A stretch of 64,000 bases of DNA from Aeromonas sp. FDAARGOS 1405 (GTDB taxonomy: Bacteria > Pseudomonadota > Gammaproteobacteria > Enterobacterales > Aeromonadaceae), in the NCBI RefSeq assembly GCF_019048265.1, contig NZ_CP077311.1, positions 3,171,001 through 3,235,000 on the forward strand, given 5' to 3'. Shown piece by piece: positions 48,469 to 58,881 of this stretch (position 1 is the stretch's first letter; the number at the start of each line of letters is the position of its first letter). The position numbers and the translations under genes were made by a program. The notes under the pieces were generated by a model that saw nothing but the letters and a program-made list of their open reading frames with translations, had not been told where the DNA came from and made no database searches.

Positions 48469-51400
48469 ATGGCTAGATGGATACTCGCGGCCGGATTGTT
48501 GGGAACCCTGATCACGGCGCCGACGTCGGCGGCGGAGTGGTTCTTCCGGGGCTCCGCGAATGGATGGGCGGCGACCGCCATGACGTCGACGGATGGCGTC
48601 AATTTTGATACCTGCCAGCGCTTCGTGAGCGGGGATGCCAGCGGCGGACCGCGCTTCAAGATAGACAGGTACGGCAACTGGCAGCAGAGCTACCCGGCGG
48701 CCGACTACGGGGTCAATGCCAACACGGCGTACCAGATCCGCATCAACGCCAGCACTCAGGCGGTGAGCGCGACGGCGGTGGCCAGTTGCGAGGCCTCGGG
48801 GTTTGCCAGCACCTTGCCGCAGCTCAACGTACGCGGCACCTTCAACGGCTGGGCCAGCCTCCCCATGACTCTGGTAGGGGATCACCTGTGGCAGGTGGAA
48901 GCCTACATGGATGGCAAGGCGAGCCAGCGCCTCAAGTTTGATCAGGCTGGCGACTGGGCCGTCAACTTTGGCGACAGCAACGGCGACGGCGTGCTTGAGA
49001 AAAGTGGCGGCGACATCTTCTGGAGCGCCGTGGGTACGGTGCGCATCCAGGTCAACGACCAGACCCTGGTCTACAGCATCACCCCCCTTGGGGATGACAA
49101 CCAGCCGCCGCTCGCGGTCATCACCCCGGGGGGCACGGTGAATGTGACCCAGGGAGCGTCACTGACCTTGAGCGGCAGCGACTCTACGGATCCCGACGGC
49201 CAGATCACGAGCTATCTGTGGAGCAGCGGCGAGACCACGGAGAGCATCGTCGTCAGCACCACCCAGACCGGCACCTTCACCTATGGCCTCACGGTCACCG
49301 ACGATCAGGGCGCCAAGGGCAGCAGCAGCGTGAGCGTGGTGGTCGGGGCAGGACAGAGCAGCGACAGCTGGTACTTCCGGGGCACGACCAACAACTGGGG
49401 ACTCACCCCCATGACCAGCGAGGATGGCACCACCTTCTGCACCGAGCAGGCCTTTGGCAGCAACAACCCCCGCTTCAAGATTGATCACAAGGGGGATTGG
49501 ACCGAGGCGTATCCGGCCCAGGATTACCTGGTCAGCGCCAACACCCGCTATCGCATCTGCTTTGACAGCCTTCGCAAGGCCATCGAGGTGGAGACGCTGG
49601 CCGGGGCCGATCTGCAGGCCCCCACGGTGACGGTCACCCCGGCCCCGGGGAGTTATCTGGACAACCAGTCCATCACCCTGGGGGTGAGCGACGATCAGGA
49701 CAGCGCTCCCGCCGTGCATTTCACCACGGACGGCAGCCAGCCCACCATAGCGTCGGCCCGCTATGCAGGCCAGCCCCTGGTGGCGAGCGACAAGGGGAGC
49801 GGCACCGATCTGGTGATCCGCACCCTTGCCATTGACGCCAGCGGCAATCAGCGCGAGCAGCGCTTCGAGTACCGTATCGGCGAGCAGGGGATGGCGAGCG
49901 GCGATTTTCGTGCCGAGAGCATCTACTTCCTGCTGACCGCCCGCTTCTATGATGGCGATGCCAGCAACAACTACCATAACCGGGATCGCTACAAGGCGGG
50001 GGATCCCCATTGGCGCGGCGACTTCAAGGGCTTGATCGCCAAGCTCGACTACATCAAGGATCTCGGCTTCACCGCCATCTGGGTGACGCCACCGGTGGAG
50101 AACCGCTCCGGCCTAGACTACCACGGCTACCACGCCTACGACTTCTACCGGGTCGATCCCCGTCTGGAGTCGCCGGGGGCGGGTTACCGGGAGTTCATCC
50201 AGGCGGCCCACGCCAAGGGGCTCAAGGTGATCCAGGATGTGGTGCTCAACCACTCGAGCCAGTACGGCCTGCGCGGCAAGACCTGGATCGATCGCCTGCC
50301 CGTCAAATACTACGTACCGGCGGGGTCGAGCCAGGGGCTCATCAACAACGGCCCCTATCAGGGCAACCTCGGGGACTACGCTAGCGCCAACCGCTGTGAC
50401 GACGACAACCCGGTGGCTCCCGACTGGTACAAGGCCCGCTGCCAGTCCGATCCGGCGGGCACCCAGCCTCTGGTGGACCCCAAGACAGGCGCCACCGTGC
50501 CGAGTGCTGGCTACAACCCCAACCGCTTCTTCGGCATCGACGCCCAGACCCTGGATCCCGCCTGGTATCACCTGGACGGTTTCATGTCAGGCGGTGACTG
50601 GGAGAGCCCGCTCGCCCTGCAGCGCAAACACATGGCGGGGGATTGCATCGATCTCGCCACCGGCAACCAGAACGTCAAGGACTACCTCAACGGCGCCATC
50701 CGCCAGTACCTCGACATGGGGGTTGACGCCATTCGCATCGATACCTTGAAGCACATCGAGCGGGACGAGCTGCTGACCTATGTCCACGACTGGCAGGCCC
50801 ACAAGCCGGGGTTGTTCGTCTTTGGCGAGAACCTGGTCAAGGGCACCGGCTGGGGCTCTGAGCTGGCCAACGACAATGCCTCGGCGGTGATCCGTCCCTG
50901 GTGGTATACCCGCACCACGCCGAACCCGGCGGATCCCCGGGCAGGGGGCGATTCCGGCCTCTCTGTGCTGGACTTCTCCCTCTTCTCCACCTTCCGTGAC
51001 AACGTCACCCGGGGGAGCTTTGGCGGGGTGGGCGGGATCTTTGCCATGGACTGGGTCTATGGGGATGCCACCAAGCTCATCACCTTCTTCCAGAACCATG
51101 ACGTGGGGCCGGATAACGACTTCAAGTACCGCTACGGCGGGGAAGAGGGCAATGCGGCCATGACCTACAACCTGCTCTGGACGGCGCGGGGCATCCCGAC
51201 CCTCTACTACGGGGAGGAGGTGATGTTCCAGGCGGGCAAGCCTCAGGATATCGACGGGGCCACCATGACGGTGGATCAGACTGGTCGTGCCTACTACGGG
51301 GAGGTGCTGGACAACCCGGCCACTCCGAGCCACCCGCTCTACCAGCACATCAAGCGCCTGAACCAGATCCGCAAGGCGGTGCCCGCCCTGCAGAAGGCGC

Positions 51401-51675
51401 CCATGAGCCAGGTGAACGAGTGGGGCAGCGGCATCAGCTTCGTGCGTGACCTGAGCGCTCAAGGCAGCTACGCTGCCGTGGGCCTCGCGGCCAATTCGGC
51501 CCAGCAAATAAACCTGAGTGGCCTGAAGAACGGCACCTATATGGATGCGGTGACCGGCGCGAGTCAGAACGTCAGCAACGGCAGTCTGAGCTTTGCGGTG
51601 CCCGCCTATTCGGCACGGGTCTGGGTACTGAACGGCCCGGGCAAGGTGGGCGTTGACGGTAAATATCTCAAATAA
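48469..51675 (+). CDS. Secreted modular alpha-amylase (GH13, MalS-like core)
   Basis: Exported starch-degrading enzyme of 1068 residues. Signal peptide (1-22); a starch-binding-like module (23-115, 'WFFRGSANGW'); a second beta module (about 120-205, 'VRGTFNGWASLPM'); a PKD domain (about 211-294); a third module repeating the first (about 299-380, 'WYFRGTTNNWGLTPM'); a chitobiase-type C-terminal-like module (385-470); and the GH13 barrel (482-1060). Catalytic residues are Asp758 in 'AIRIDTLKH', Glu787 in 'VFGENLV' and Asp878 in 'FQNHDVG'. AAAGGA precedes ATG 48469. The barrel resembles periplasmic MalS. Upstream 48140-48468 holds no other gene; I could not identify a firm MalT or CRP site. Confidence 0.9.
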   Translation: MARWILAAGLLGTLITAPTSAAEWFFRGSANGWAATAMTSTDGVNFDTCQRFVSGDASGGPRFKIDRYGNWQQSYPAADYGVNANTAYQIRINASTQAVSATAVASCEASGFASTLPQLNVRGTFNGWASLPMTLVGDHLWQVEAYMDGKASQRLKFDQAGDWAVNFGDSNGDGVLEKSGGDIFWSAVGTVRIQVNDQTLVYSITPLGDDNQPPLAVITPGGTVNVTQGASLTLSGSDSTDPDGQITSYLWSSGETTESIVVSTTQTGTFTYGLTVTDDQGAKGSSSVSVVVGAGQSSDSWYFRGTTNNWGLTPMTSEDGTTFCTEQAFGSNNPRFKIDHKGDWTEAYPAQDYLVSANTRYRICFDSLRKAIEVETLAGADLQAPTVTVTPAPGSYLDNQSITLGVSDDQDSAPAVHFTTDGSQPTIASARYAGQPLVASDKGSGTDLVIRTLAIDASGNQREQRFEYRIGEQGMASGDFRAESIYFLLTARFYDGDASNNYHNRDRYKAGDPHWRGDFKGLIAKLDYIKDLGFTAIWVTPPVENRSGLDYHGYHAYDFYRVDPRLESPGAGYREFIQAAHAKGLKVIQDVVLNHSSQYGLRGKTWIDRLPVKYYVPAGSSQGLINNGPYQGNLGDYASANRCDDDNPVAPDWYKARCQSDPAGTQPLVDPKTGATVPSAGYNPNRFFGIDAQTLDPAWYHLDGFMSGGDWESPLALQRKHMAGDCIDLATGNQNVKDYLNGAIRQYLDMGVDAIRIDTLKHIERDELLTYVHDWQAHKPGLFVFGENLVKGTGWGSELANDNASAVIRPWWYTRTTPNPADPRAGGDSGLSVLDFSLFSTFRDNVTRGSFGGVGGIFAMDWVYGDATKLITFFQNHDVGPDNDFKYRYGGEEGNAAMTYNLLWTARGIPTLYYGEEVMFQAGKPQDIDGATMTVDQTGRAYYGEVLDNPATPSHPLYQHIKRLNQIRKAVPALQKAPMSQVNEWGSGISFVRDLSAQGSYAAVGLAANSAQQINLSGLKNGTYMDAVTGASQNVSNGSLSFAVPAYSARVWVLNGPGKVGVDGKYLK

Positions 51676-51700
51676 GGAAAGCCTGTCACAGTGTGCAGCG

Positions 51701-51726
51701 AGTCGGCCTTGGGGCCGACTTTTTTA
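51701..51726 (+). terminator. Terminator of the amylase gene
   Basis: Stem AGTCGGCC/GGCCGACT with a 4-nt loop and a run of T, 25 bp past the stop. Confidence 0.92.
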
Positions 51727-52285
51727 TGCCGCATATCAAGGGATCGAGGGAGATGGACCAGACGGGGAAGGCAATAAGCAGTAGCGTCGACATCGCTTGG
51801 GAGCAAGCGGCATCCGAGGGTGGCTTGCTCTGTTATGGTGCTTTCGCCCCAAAGTGGTGCGCATCATCGACATTGGCAGCAGGACCCCACCTTGGAGAAA
51901 TATGCCGTATCCACCCTATGCCCCTCCTGTGACGAGCATGATTCATGCTGCCATGTGGCACCATATCAACATGATCCACTTAATAACGGGCTTTAAAAGG
52001 GGAGATGGTGAGCTGCCTTCAGTATGGCTGGTCAAACATGCTGATGCAGCCTGATGTTTGTCCCATGAATGGGTGTGTTGCTCCTGTCATAGGCAGAATG
52101 TCGGAATTTAAATTTGATTTTTCAGCTTATCCTGGATGCTTGTGTTGATTGGCGCTTTTTTTGCTGAGTCTTGTGATGTTGACAGGGGGACCGGCAGGGG
52201 AAATGGCCAGGGCGCCCGAGTATGCCGACCCCTTCGGCCCAGTGACTGGTGCCCTGATGTCACAGCAAACATGGAAAGGAGTCAT
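51727..52285. other. Non-coding gap between amylase and yitT-like genes
   Basis: Short frames exist on both strands, but none has a ribosome-binding site, a recognisable motif or typical codon use. The part around 52090-52140 is A+T-rich and probably holds the promoter of the yitT-like gene. I see no RNA gene. Confidence 0.5.
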
Positions 52286-52921
52286 ATGGAAAGTGAAATG
52301 ACCATGTCGCCCGTGCCGGCGACCAAAGCCCTGGCCCACACCCTCAAGGACGATGTTTACGGCATGGTGCTCGGGGTCATGTTTATCGCGGTCGGTCTCA
52401 ACCTGCTCAAGTGTTCCGGCATGATCACCGGTGGCATCGCGGGCATCGCCCTGCTGCTCGCCCATGTCAGCAGTTTGCCCATCGGGGTTCTGTTCTTCAT
52501 GGTCAACATGCCCTTCATGGTGTTTTGTTACTTCACCATGGGGCGCGCCTTCACCATCAAGACGCTGATCGTCAACGTTACCCTCTCGGCGGCCACCCAG
52601 GCGGTACCGCTGCTGCTGACGGTGAGCTATGTCCACCCACTGTTTGCCGCCTTGGTAGGGGGGACCTTTCTCGGCATGGGGGTGTTGTCTCTGGCGCGCC
52701 ACAATGCCTCCGTAGGTGGCACCGGGGTGGTAACGCTCTGGCTGCAACGGCGCGTTGGCATCAACGCGGGAAAGAGCCAGATGGTGCTTGATGTGCTGGT
52801 GTTTGCACTCTCCCTGCTCACCTTGCCACTGCCCTTGCTGCTCTGGTCCACCCTGAGTGCGCTGGCGATGAACGCCATGCTGATGAATTGGCACAAGCCA
52901 GGTCGCTATCAGGGAAACTGA
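52286..52921 (+). CDS. YitT-family membrane protein
   Basis: Inner-membrane protein of 211 residues with five or six helices (from about residue 27). 'GMITGGIAGIALLL' and 'NASVGGTGVVTLWLQRRVG' match the YitT family of unknown function. ATG 52286 follows AAAGGA; upstream in-frame codons are non-coding in character. It lies between the amylase and guaB with its own upstream region. Confidence 0.82.
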   Translation: MESEMTMSPVPATKALAHTLKDDVYGMVLGVMFIAVGLNLLKCSGMITGGIAGIALLLAHVSSLPIGVLFFMVNMPFMVFCYFTMGRAFTIKTLIVNVTLSAATQAVPLLLTVSYVHPLFAALVGGTFLGMGVLSLARHNASVGGTGVVTLWLQRRVGINAGKSQMVLDVLVFALSLLTLPLPLLLWSTLSALAMNAMLMNWHKPGRYQGN

Positions 52922-53185
52922 ACACCCGGCTGCACATAATTGGATCATGGAAAATGCTGTTCCGGGAGGTTGGAGGGAGAAAGGAGCTCAACGACAAAAA
53001 AGATCATCTTGTCGTGAAAAAAGGCATGATTACAGCTGAATTTATTAGTTTTTTGCGCCGTTGACCGCGTTAAATCGGGCTACGCCATAAAAAATTCAAA
53101 AAACTTCTTTACCAGTGACCAATGGGTGAGTAAACTTCGTCGGCAATATTTTACACCCCCACTTCCTCAACGGTGAGATATTGCC

Positions 53186-54649
53186 ATGCTCAGGATTGCC
53201 AAAGAAGCGTTAACCTTCGACGATGTACTGTTGGTTCCCGCCCACTCCGAAGTTCTTCCCAATACTGCCGATCTGCGTACCAAGCTGACCTCCGCCATCA
53301 GCTTGAACATCCCGATGATTTCCGCCGCCATGGACACAGTGACCGAAGCCCGTCTGGCTATCGCACTGGCCCAGGAAGGCGGTATCGGCTTTATCCACAA
53401 GAACATGTCCATCGAGCAGCAGGCTGCCGAAGTGCGCAAGGTCAAGAAGTACGAGAGCGGCGTGGTGACTGACCCCGTCACTGTACGCCCTGACATGACC
53501 ATCGCCCAAATCAAGGAGCTGAGCCACAAGAATGGCTTCGCCGGTTACCCCGTGGTGACTGACGGCAATCAGCTGGTCGGTATCATCACCGGCCGTGACG
53601 TGCGCTTCGTGATTGACCTCTCCCAGACCGTTGAACAGATCATGACCCAGAAAGATCGTCTGGTCACCGTGCGTGAAGGGGCCCCTCGCGAAGAGGTGGT
53701 TGCCCTGATGCAAAAGCACCGTATCGAAAAAGTGCTGGTGGTGAACGGCGACTTCAAACTCAAGGGCATGATCACCGTTAAAGATTTCCAGAAAGCCGAG
53801 CGCAAGCCCCACGCCTGTAAAGATGACAAGGGTCGTCTGCGGGTCGGTGCTGCGGTTGGTGCCGGTGCCGGCAACGAAGAGCGCGTCGCTGCGCTGGTAG
53901 AAGCCGGTGTAGACGTGCTGCTGATCGACTCCTCCCACGGCCACTCCCAGGGCGTGCTGGATCGTATCAAGGCCACTCGTGACGCCTATCCGGATCTGCA
54001 GATCATCGGTGGCAACGTCGCGACCGCCGCGGGCGCCAAGGCGCTGGCTGCTGCTGGTGTCAACGCCGTCAAGGTCGGTATCGGCCCGGGCTCCATCTGT
54101 ACTACCCGTATCGTGACCGGCGTGGGTGTGCCCCAGATCACCGCCATCTCCGACGCCGTTGACGCGCTGGAAGGCACCGGTATTCCGGTGATTGCCGATG
54201 GCGGCATCCGCTTCTCCGGCGACATCGCCAAGGCCATTGCCGCGGGCGCCAGCTGCGTCATGGTCGGCTCCATGTTCGCCGGTACTGAAGAAGCGCCGGG
54301 CGAGATCGAGCTCTATCAGGGTCGCTCCTTCAAATCCTACCGTGGTATGGGTTCTCTGGGCGCTATGTCCAAAGGCTCCAGCGATCGCTACTTCCAGACC
54401 GACAATGCCGCCGACAAGCTGGTACCGGAAGGTATCGAAGGTCGCGTGCCGTACAAGGGTCGCCTCAAAGAGATCATCCACCAGCAGATGGGCGGCCTGC
54501 GCTCCTCCATGGGCCTGACCGGCAGCGCCACCATCGACGACATGCGCACCAAAGCTGAATTCGTGCGCATCTCCGGCGCCGGGATGAAAGAGTCCCACGT
54601 CCACGATGTGACCATTACCAAAGAAGCCCCCAACTATCGGATGGGCTGA
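53186..54649 (+). CDS. guaB: IMP dehydrogenase
   Basis: Oxidises IMP to XMP, the rate-limiting GMP step; 487 residues. It has a barrel, a two-CBS insert (about 95-200) and the catalytic Cys in '[13 protein letters not shown]', with the flap 'GRVPYKGRL'. It precedes guaA after a terminator-like hairpin. The 264-bp upstream gap is A+T-rich with a TTGACC near 53061; I cannot fix the promoter. Confidence 0.97.
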   Translation: MLRIAKEALTFDDVLLVPAHSEVLPNTADLRTKLTSAISLNIPMISAAMDTVTEARLAIALAQEGGIGFIHKNMSIEQQAAEVRKVKKYESGVVTDPVTVRPDMTIAQIKELSHKNGFAGYPVVTDGNQLVGIITGRDVRFVIDLSQTVEQIMTQKDRLVTVREGAPREEVVALMQKHRIEKVLVVNGDFKLKGMITVKDFQKAERKPHACKDDKGRLRVGAAVGAGAGNEERVAALVEAGVDVLLIDSSHGHSQGVLDRIKATRDAYPDLQIIGGNVATAAGAKALAAAGVNAVKVGIGPGSICTTRIVTGVGVPQITAISDAVDALEGTGIPVIADGGIRFSGDIAKAIAAGASCVMVGSMFAGTEEAPGEIELYQGRSFKSYRGMGSLGAMSKGSSDRYFQTDNAADKLVPEGIEGRVPYKGRLKEIIHQQMGGLRSSMGLTGSATIDDMRTKAEFVRISGAGMKESHVHDVTITKEAPNYRMG

Positions 54650-54650
54650 T

Positions 54651-54676
54651 AAAACGGGGCCCTGCGCCCCGTTTTT
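54651..54676 (+). terminator. Terminator between guaB and guaA
   Basis: 10-bp stem AAAACGGGGC/GCCCCGTTTT with a 5-nt loop and a T-run. It should reduce readthrough into guaA, unusual for a guaBA operon. Confidence 0.85.
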
Positions 54677-54733
54677 CCACCCTTTTTTTATCCCGTGCCC
54701 TTTGTGACAACATCAGCCTGATGCAGGAATAAA

Positions 54734-56323
<1,590 letters not shown>

Positions 56324-56363
56324 GCGGCGCGCGCCCTTCTACCCTTCGAGCATAAAAATGCAA

Positions 56364-56392
56364 AAAGACGCCCTTGAGGCGTCTTTTCTTTT
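56364..56392 (+). terminator. Terminator of guaA
   Basis: 9-bp stem AAAGACGCC/GGCGTCTTT with a 5-nt loop followed by TCTTTTC. Confidence 0.88.
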
Positions 56393-56446
56393 CTCAATCG
56401 TTTGCGCCACACATCTTCTTTTTTCGAGCAGCTTTTTTGCCACCTT

Positions 56447-56476
56447 GCCCCTGTCATATGTGACAGGGGCATTTTT
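56447..56476 (+). terminator. Second tandem terminator-like hairpin
   Basis: 10-bp stem GCCCCTGTCA/TGACAGGGGC with a 4-nt loop and ATTTTT after it, 55 bp beyond the guaA terminator. No gene lies between, so it either backs up guaA or ends a short unseen transcript. Confidence 0.7.
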
Positions 56477-56702
56477 GCCATCCCGCACTAGGCTCTCTCA
56501 TGCCAATTGAGCCCGCTGTCAACAGTGGCTTGTGGCAAGGGGGAGGGCTGATCCAGTTGCAGATAGCTGCGTAAATTTGCCCATCGTTATCGCGCCAACC
56601 GGCAGTGATGACACCCCGGTGGAGACCGGAAACCACTTGAATCAACGGGGCGCAGCCCGAACGGCCAAACGAGTCGGGATCATAGAGCACGGAGAGTTTG
56701 AT

Positions 56703-56975
56703 ATGTCAGAACAAGCAGTGTTGGTGGGTGGATGGACCGCATATCACAAGCTGACCGCCGAGGATCAGGCGGTATTTGATCAGGCGCTGAAAGGATTTGT
56801 CGGGGTGCAGTACGTACCCTTTGAAGTCTCCACCCAGGTGGTGGCTGGCACCAACTACCGCTTCAAGTGCAAGAGCACAGTGCCGCTTGCCAAACCGATC
56901 CATGGCGAAGCCGTGGTACAGATCTTCAAATCACTGGACGGGGATGCCCATATCACTTCCATTACCCCGATTTGA
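56703..56975 (+). CDS. Stefin-like (type 1 cystatin) small protein
   Basis: Small protein of 90 residues without signal peptide. An N-terminal Gly-Gly (residues 9-10), the first-hairpin motif QVVAG inside 'STQVVAGTNYRF' and the following 'VVQIFKSLDGD' line up with animal stefins, where these loops fill the active cleft of papain-type proteases. The length fits a stefin. GGAGAG precedes ATG 56703. Target protease and role are unknown; a cytosolic inhibitor is inferred. It is monocistronic between terminators. Confidence 0.75.
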   Translation: MSEQAVLVGGWTAYHKLTAEDQAVFDQALKGFVGVQYVPFEVSTQVVAGTNYRFKCKSTVPLAKPIHGEAVVQIFKSLDGDAHITSITPI

Positions 56976-57038
56976 TTGGGTGGTGGGGCAAGGTGGGGAG
57001 GGGGAATAACCTCCAACCTTTTTGCTCAAAGTCCTTAA

Positions 57039-57073
57039 AATAAGAAAGACGCCTTAGGGCGTCTTTCTTATTT
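57039..57073 (+). terminator. Terminator of the stefin-like gene
   Basis: Perfect 15-bp stem AATAAGAAAGACGCC/GGCGTCTTTCTTATT with a 4-nt loop. The arms carry A- and T-rich ends, so it can act in both directions. It marks the left border of the A+T-rich patch. Confidence 0.88.
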
Positions 57074-57325
57074 CCACCACCAGTTATCTCTGATGCATGG
57101 TACAGTATTTGTACTTATTGATTAATTTGTTGATCTTGCTCAGGAAACTATCATCATCTGCTTTTGCTTATCTGTCTTGCTCGCTAGGATATCCGTCTGG
57201 ATATGACCTCTTTGGAGTTACCAATGAATCAGAACAGATATATTGCGTAGGGGAGAAATCAAGCAAACACTTTCAGATCCCAGTAATAGTAATGCAATGA
57301 TTTAAAATTATTTTTTTGAGGTGGC

Positions 57326-58147
57326 ATGAATAAAATCACTAAATATATTTTGAGCAAGTTGTTAAATCAGCCATGCCCTATTCAAATTCCTCGAAGTGGA
57401 GAGTTAGGAAAGCAGGTTAACTGCTATTCCATAAGTATTTATAATGGCGATGTCCCAATCATGCTCGTTAACTCTATTGAAGAAAATGGGTTAAATGGCA
57501 ATCATTTTGAAGGTGGGGGATTCTGTACAGAGGCTGTAATTCCTTTTTCGCTTTATTCTGGCTTGAGTTTACGAGTTGATCATTATCATGGGCTGGTGAC
57601 ACATACATATAACGGCGTGCTAGATTATATCCTTCATGAATGGACTGGGTTATATAAGCTACAGTCAATATATATTTTAGCAAAACATTCTGTCCCACAA
57701 TATTTTTTCAACAAGAGAAACTTACAACTACCAAAGAGAATGAAGATTCTAGAAAGTATAGTTTCCAGGCAATCAGAAGAGCCTCACAAATCATTTTCGT
57801 CGCTTGACCTAATGAGTTACATATATTCAATTAGGTGGTATTTGCATCCACAGAAAACAGAATTGCGTAAAAAAATGGATCTGTATTTATCATCATTCGT
57901 AGCATCAGGAGAGTTGAAAAATAATGGTAGTAGCTTCGAGTTTATAATCACAGGTAAAGCTATAGCCACTTTAGAGCAATATCAAATTGAGACTGCAAGG
58001 GCGAAATCTGCCAAGTCCGCAAACTCTTGGATGCTTAGACTTACGGCTATATTAGCATTTTTTGCTGCCTTTCAGTCTGGCTTAATTAAGTCACCGGTGT
58101 GGATTGATCTAGGTAAGATTTTGGAATGGCTGTCATTGTTCATGTAA
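57326..58147 (+). CDS. Unknown protein with C-terminal membrane helix (A+T-rich patch)
   Basis: Protein of 273 residues with no family I recognise. The first 220 residues look soluble and mixed. One hydrophobic helix lies near 240-258 ('LTAILAFFAAFQSGL'), preceded by a Lys/Ala-rich helix. GAGG lies 8 bp before the ATG. Base and codon use (many AAT, TTA, ATA) differ strongly from neighbours, pointing to acquired DNA. It overlaps the next gene by 22 bp, so the pair may act together. A defence role is possible but not shown. Confidence 0.65.
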   Translation: MNKITKYILSKLLNQPCPIQIPRSGELGKQVNCYSISIYNGDVPIMLVNSIEENGLNGNHFEGGGFCTEAVIPFSLYSGLSLRVDHYHGLVTHTYNGVLDYILHEWTGLYKLQSIYILAKHSVPQYFFNKRNLQLPKRMKILESIVSRQSEEPHKSFSSLDLMSYIYSIRWYLHPQKTELRKKMDLYLSSFVASGELKNNGSSFEFIITGKAIATLEQYQIETARAKSAKSANSWMLRLTAILAFFAAFQSGLIKSPVWIDLGKILEWLSLFM

Positions 58148-58599
58148 CAATGCCATTAAATTCACTTCCTACGGTCGTCAGAAGCTTGGAGTTACGTGCT
58201 TTTGCGAATAAGTTAAATCTAGGAGTAAATTCGAAAGAATTTTTGCCATATTTGCCGACTTTGATTACAACGTTAATTGTTGTTCCTATCGGTATTTATC
58301 TACAAACACGGTTAAAAAATCTTGCGCATAGCAATGACTTTTTGAAAGCTATTGAACAGCTAAAAAAGAATACGGAAGCGGTGGAAAGCATAAAAAGGCA
58401 GTTTGATGAAAAATACTGGGTAAAGCAGCAAGTTTGGGATACTAAGCGTCTTGCCTATGAAGAAATACTATCTTGCCTGTATTTAACAAAAGAGTATATC
58501 GAAGACCAAATAGCATATTTAACTGATTATAAAGATAGTTTTATTTGTATCGGGAGTTCTATTTACGACTTTGAAGACAAGTGCCGTAGGGTGCAATGA
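58126..58599 (+). CDS. Unknown membrane/coiled-coil protein, apparently 3'-truncated
   Basis: Frame of 157 codons. A membrane helix (about residues 42-62, 'LPTLITTLIVVPIGIYL') is followed by a likely coiled coil ('FLKAIEQLKKNTEAVESIKR', about 75-95) and 'KYWVKQQVWDTKRLAYEEIL'. The last codons (RRVQ) come from a palindromic element starting at 58586, so the original C-terminus seems lost. It starts at 58126 inside the previous gene, or at ATG 58150; neither has a clear ribosome-binding site. Codon use is A+T-rich like its partner. Confidence 0.55.
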   Translation: MAVIVHVTMPLNSLPTVVRSLELRAFANKLNLGVNSKEFLPYLPTLITTLIVVPIGIYLQTRLKNLAHSNDFLKAIEQLKKNTEAVESIKRQFDEKYWVKQQVWDTKRLAYEEILSCLYLTKEYIEDQIAYLTDYKDSFICIGSSIYDFEDKCRRVQ

Positions 58600-58684
58600 A
58601 ATTGCACCGCTAATTTGGTTTCTGCTGTTTTGCACAAAAGCCGCTCGGCAAGCGGTGCAATGCGCTGCGCTTATTGCACCCTAC
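58586..58684. repeat. 99-bp palindromic miniature element
   Basis: Ends GTAGGGTGCAAT and ATTGCACCCTAC are perfect 12-bp inverted repeats. Inside are the smaller palindrome GGTGCAAT-GAA-ATTGCACC and paired GCACCGCT/AGCGGTGC arms, allowing a branched fold. It encodes nothing. The form resembles REP/MITE-type elements mobilised in trans. It sits at the end of the truncated gene and the border of the A+T-rich patch. Confidence 0.75.
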
Positions 58685-58740
58685 CTGTTTCGTCAATTCG
58701 CTGAGGTGGGGCGGCTGAGTGCTGAGCCTCGCCAAAGCAA

Positions 58741-58763
58741 CAAAAGGGGCGATCTGCGCCCCT
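58741..58763 (-). terminator. Terminator downstream of the ada-like gene
   Basis: Stem AGGGGCG/CGCCCCT with a 5-nt loop; on the minus strand TTTGTTGC follows. It lies 118 bp past the ada-like stop. Nearly the same hairpin occurs at 60721-60743. Confidence 0.6.
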
Positions 58764-58881
58764 ACTCTGCTAATGCCCTCGCTTTAGACCGTGAATGCTC
58801 GTTCGGCGCGGCCTGATTGTCTGCTGACTCACTACCAAGATGCCTGTTTTCCTCATTAGGCCGGACAGAAAAAGGCCACCT

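Noticed and set aside
57100..57114. Possible LexA box upstream of the unknown pair
   Set aside because: The inverted repeat GTACA/TGTAC does not match CTGT-N8-ACAG.
57097..57300. 67-codon frame before the A+T-rich gene pair
   Set aside because: Weak start context and no similarity; it may be promoter DNA. GTACA-GTATT-TGTAC at 57100-57114 inside it could be an operator, but it does not fit the LexA pattern.
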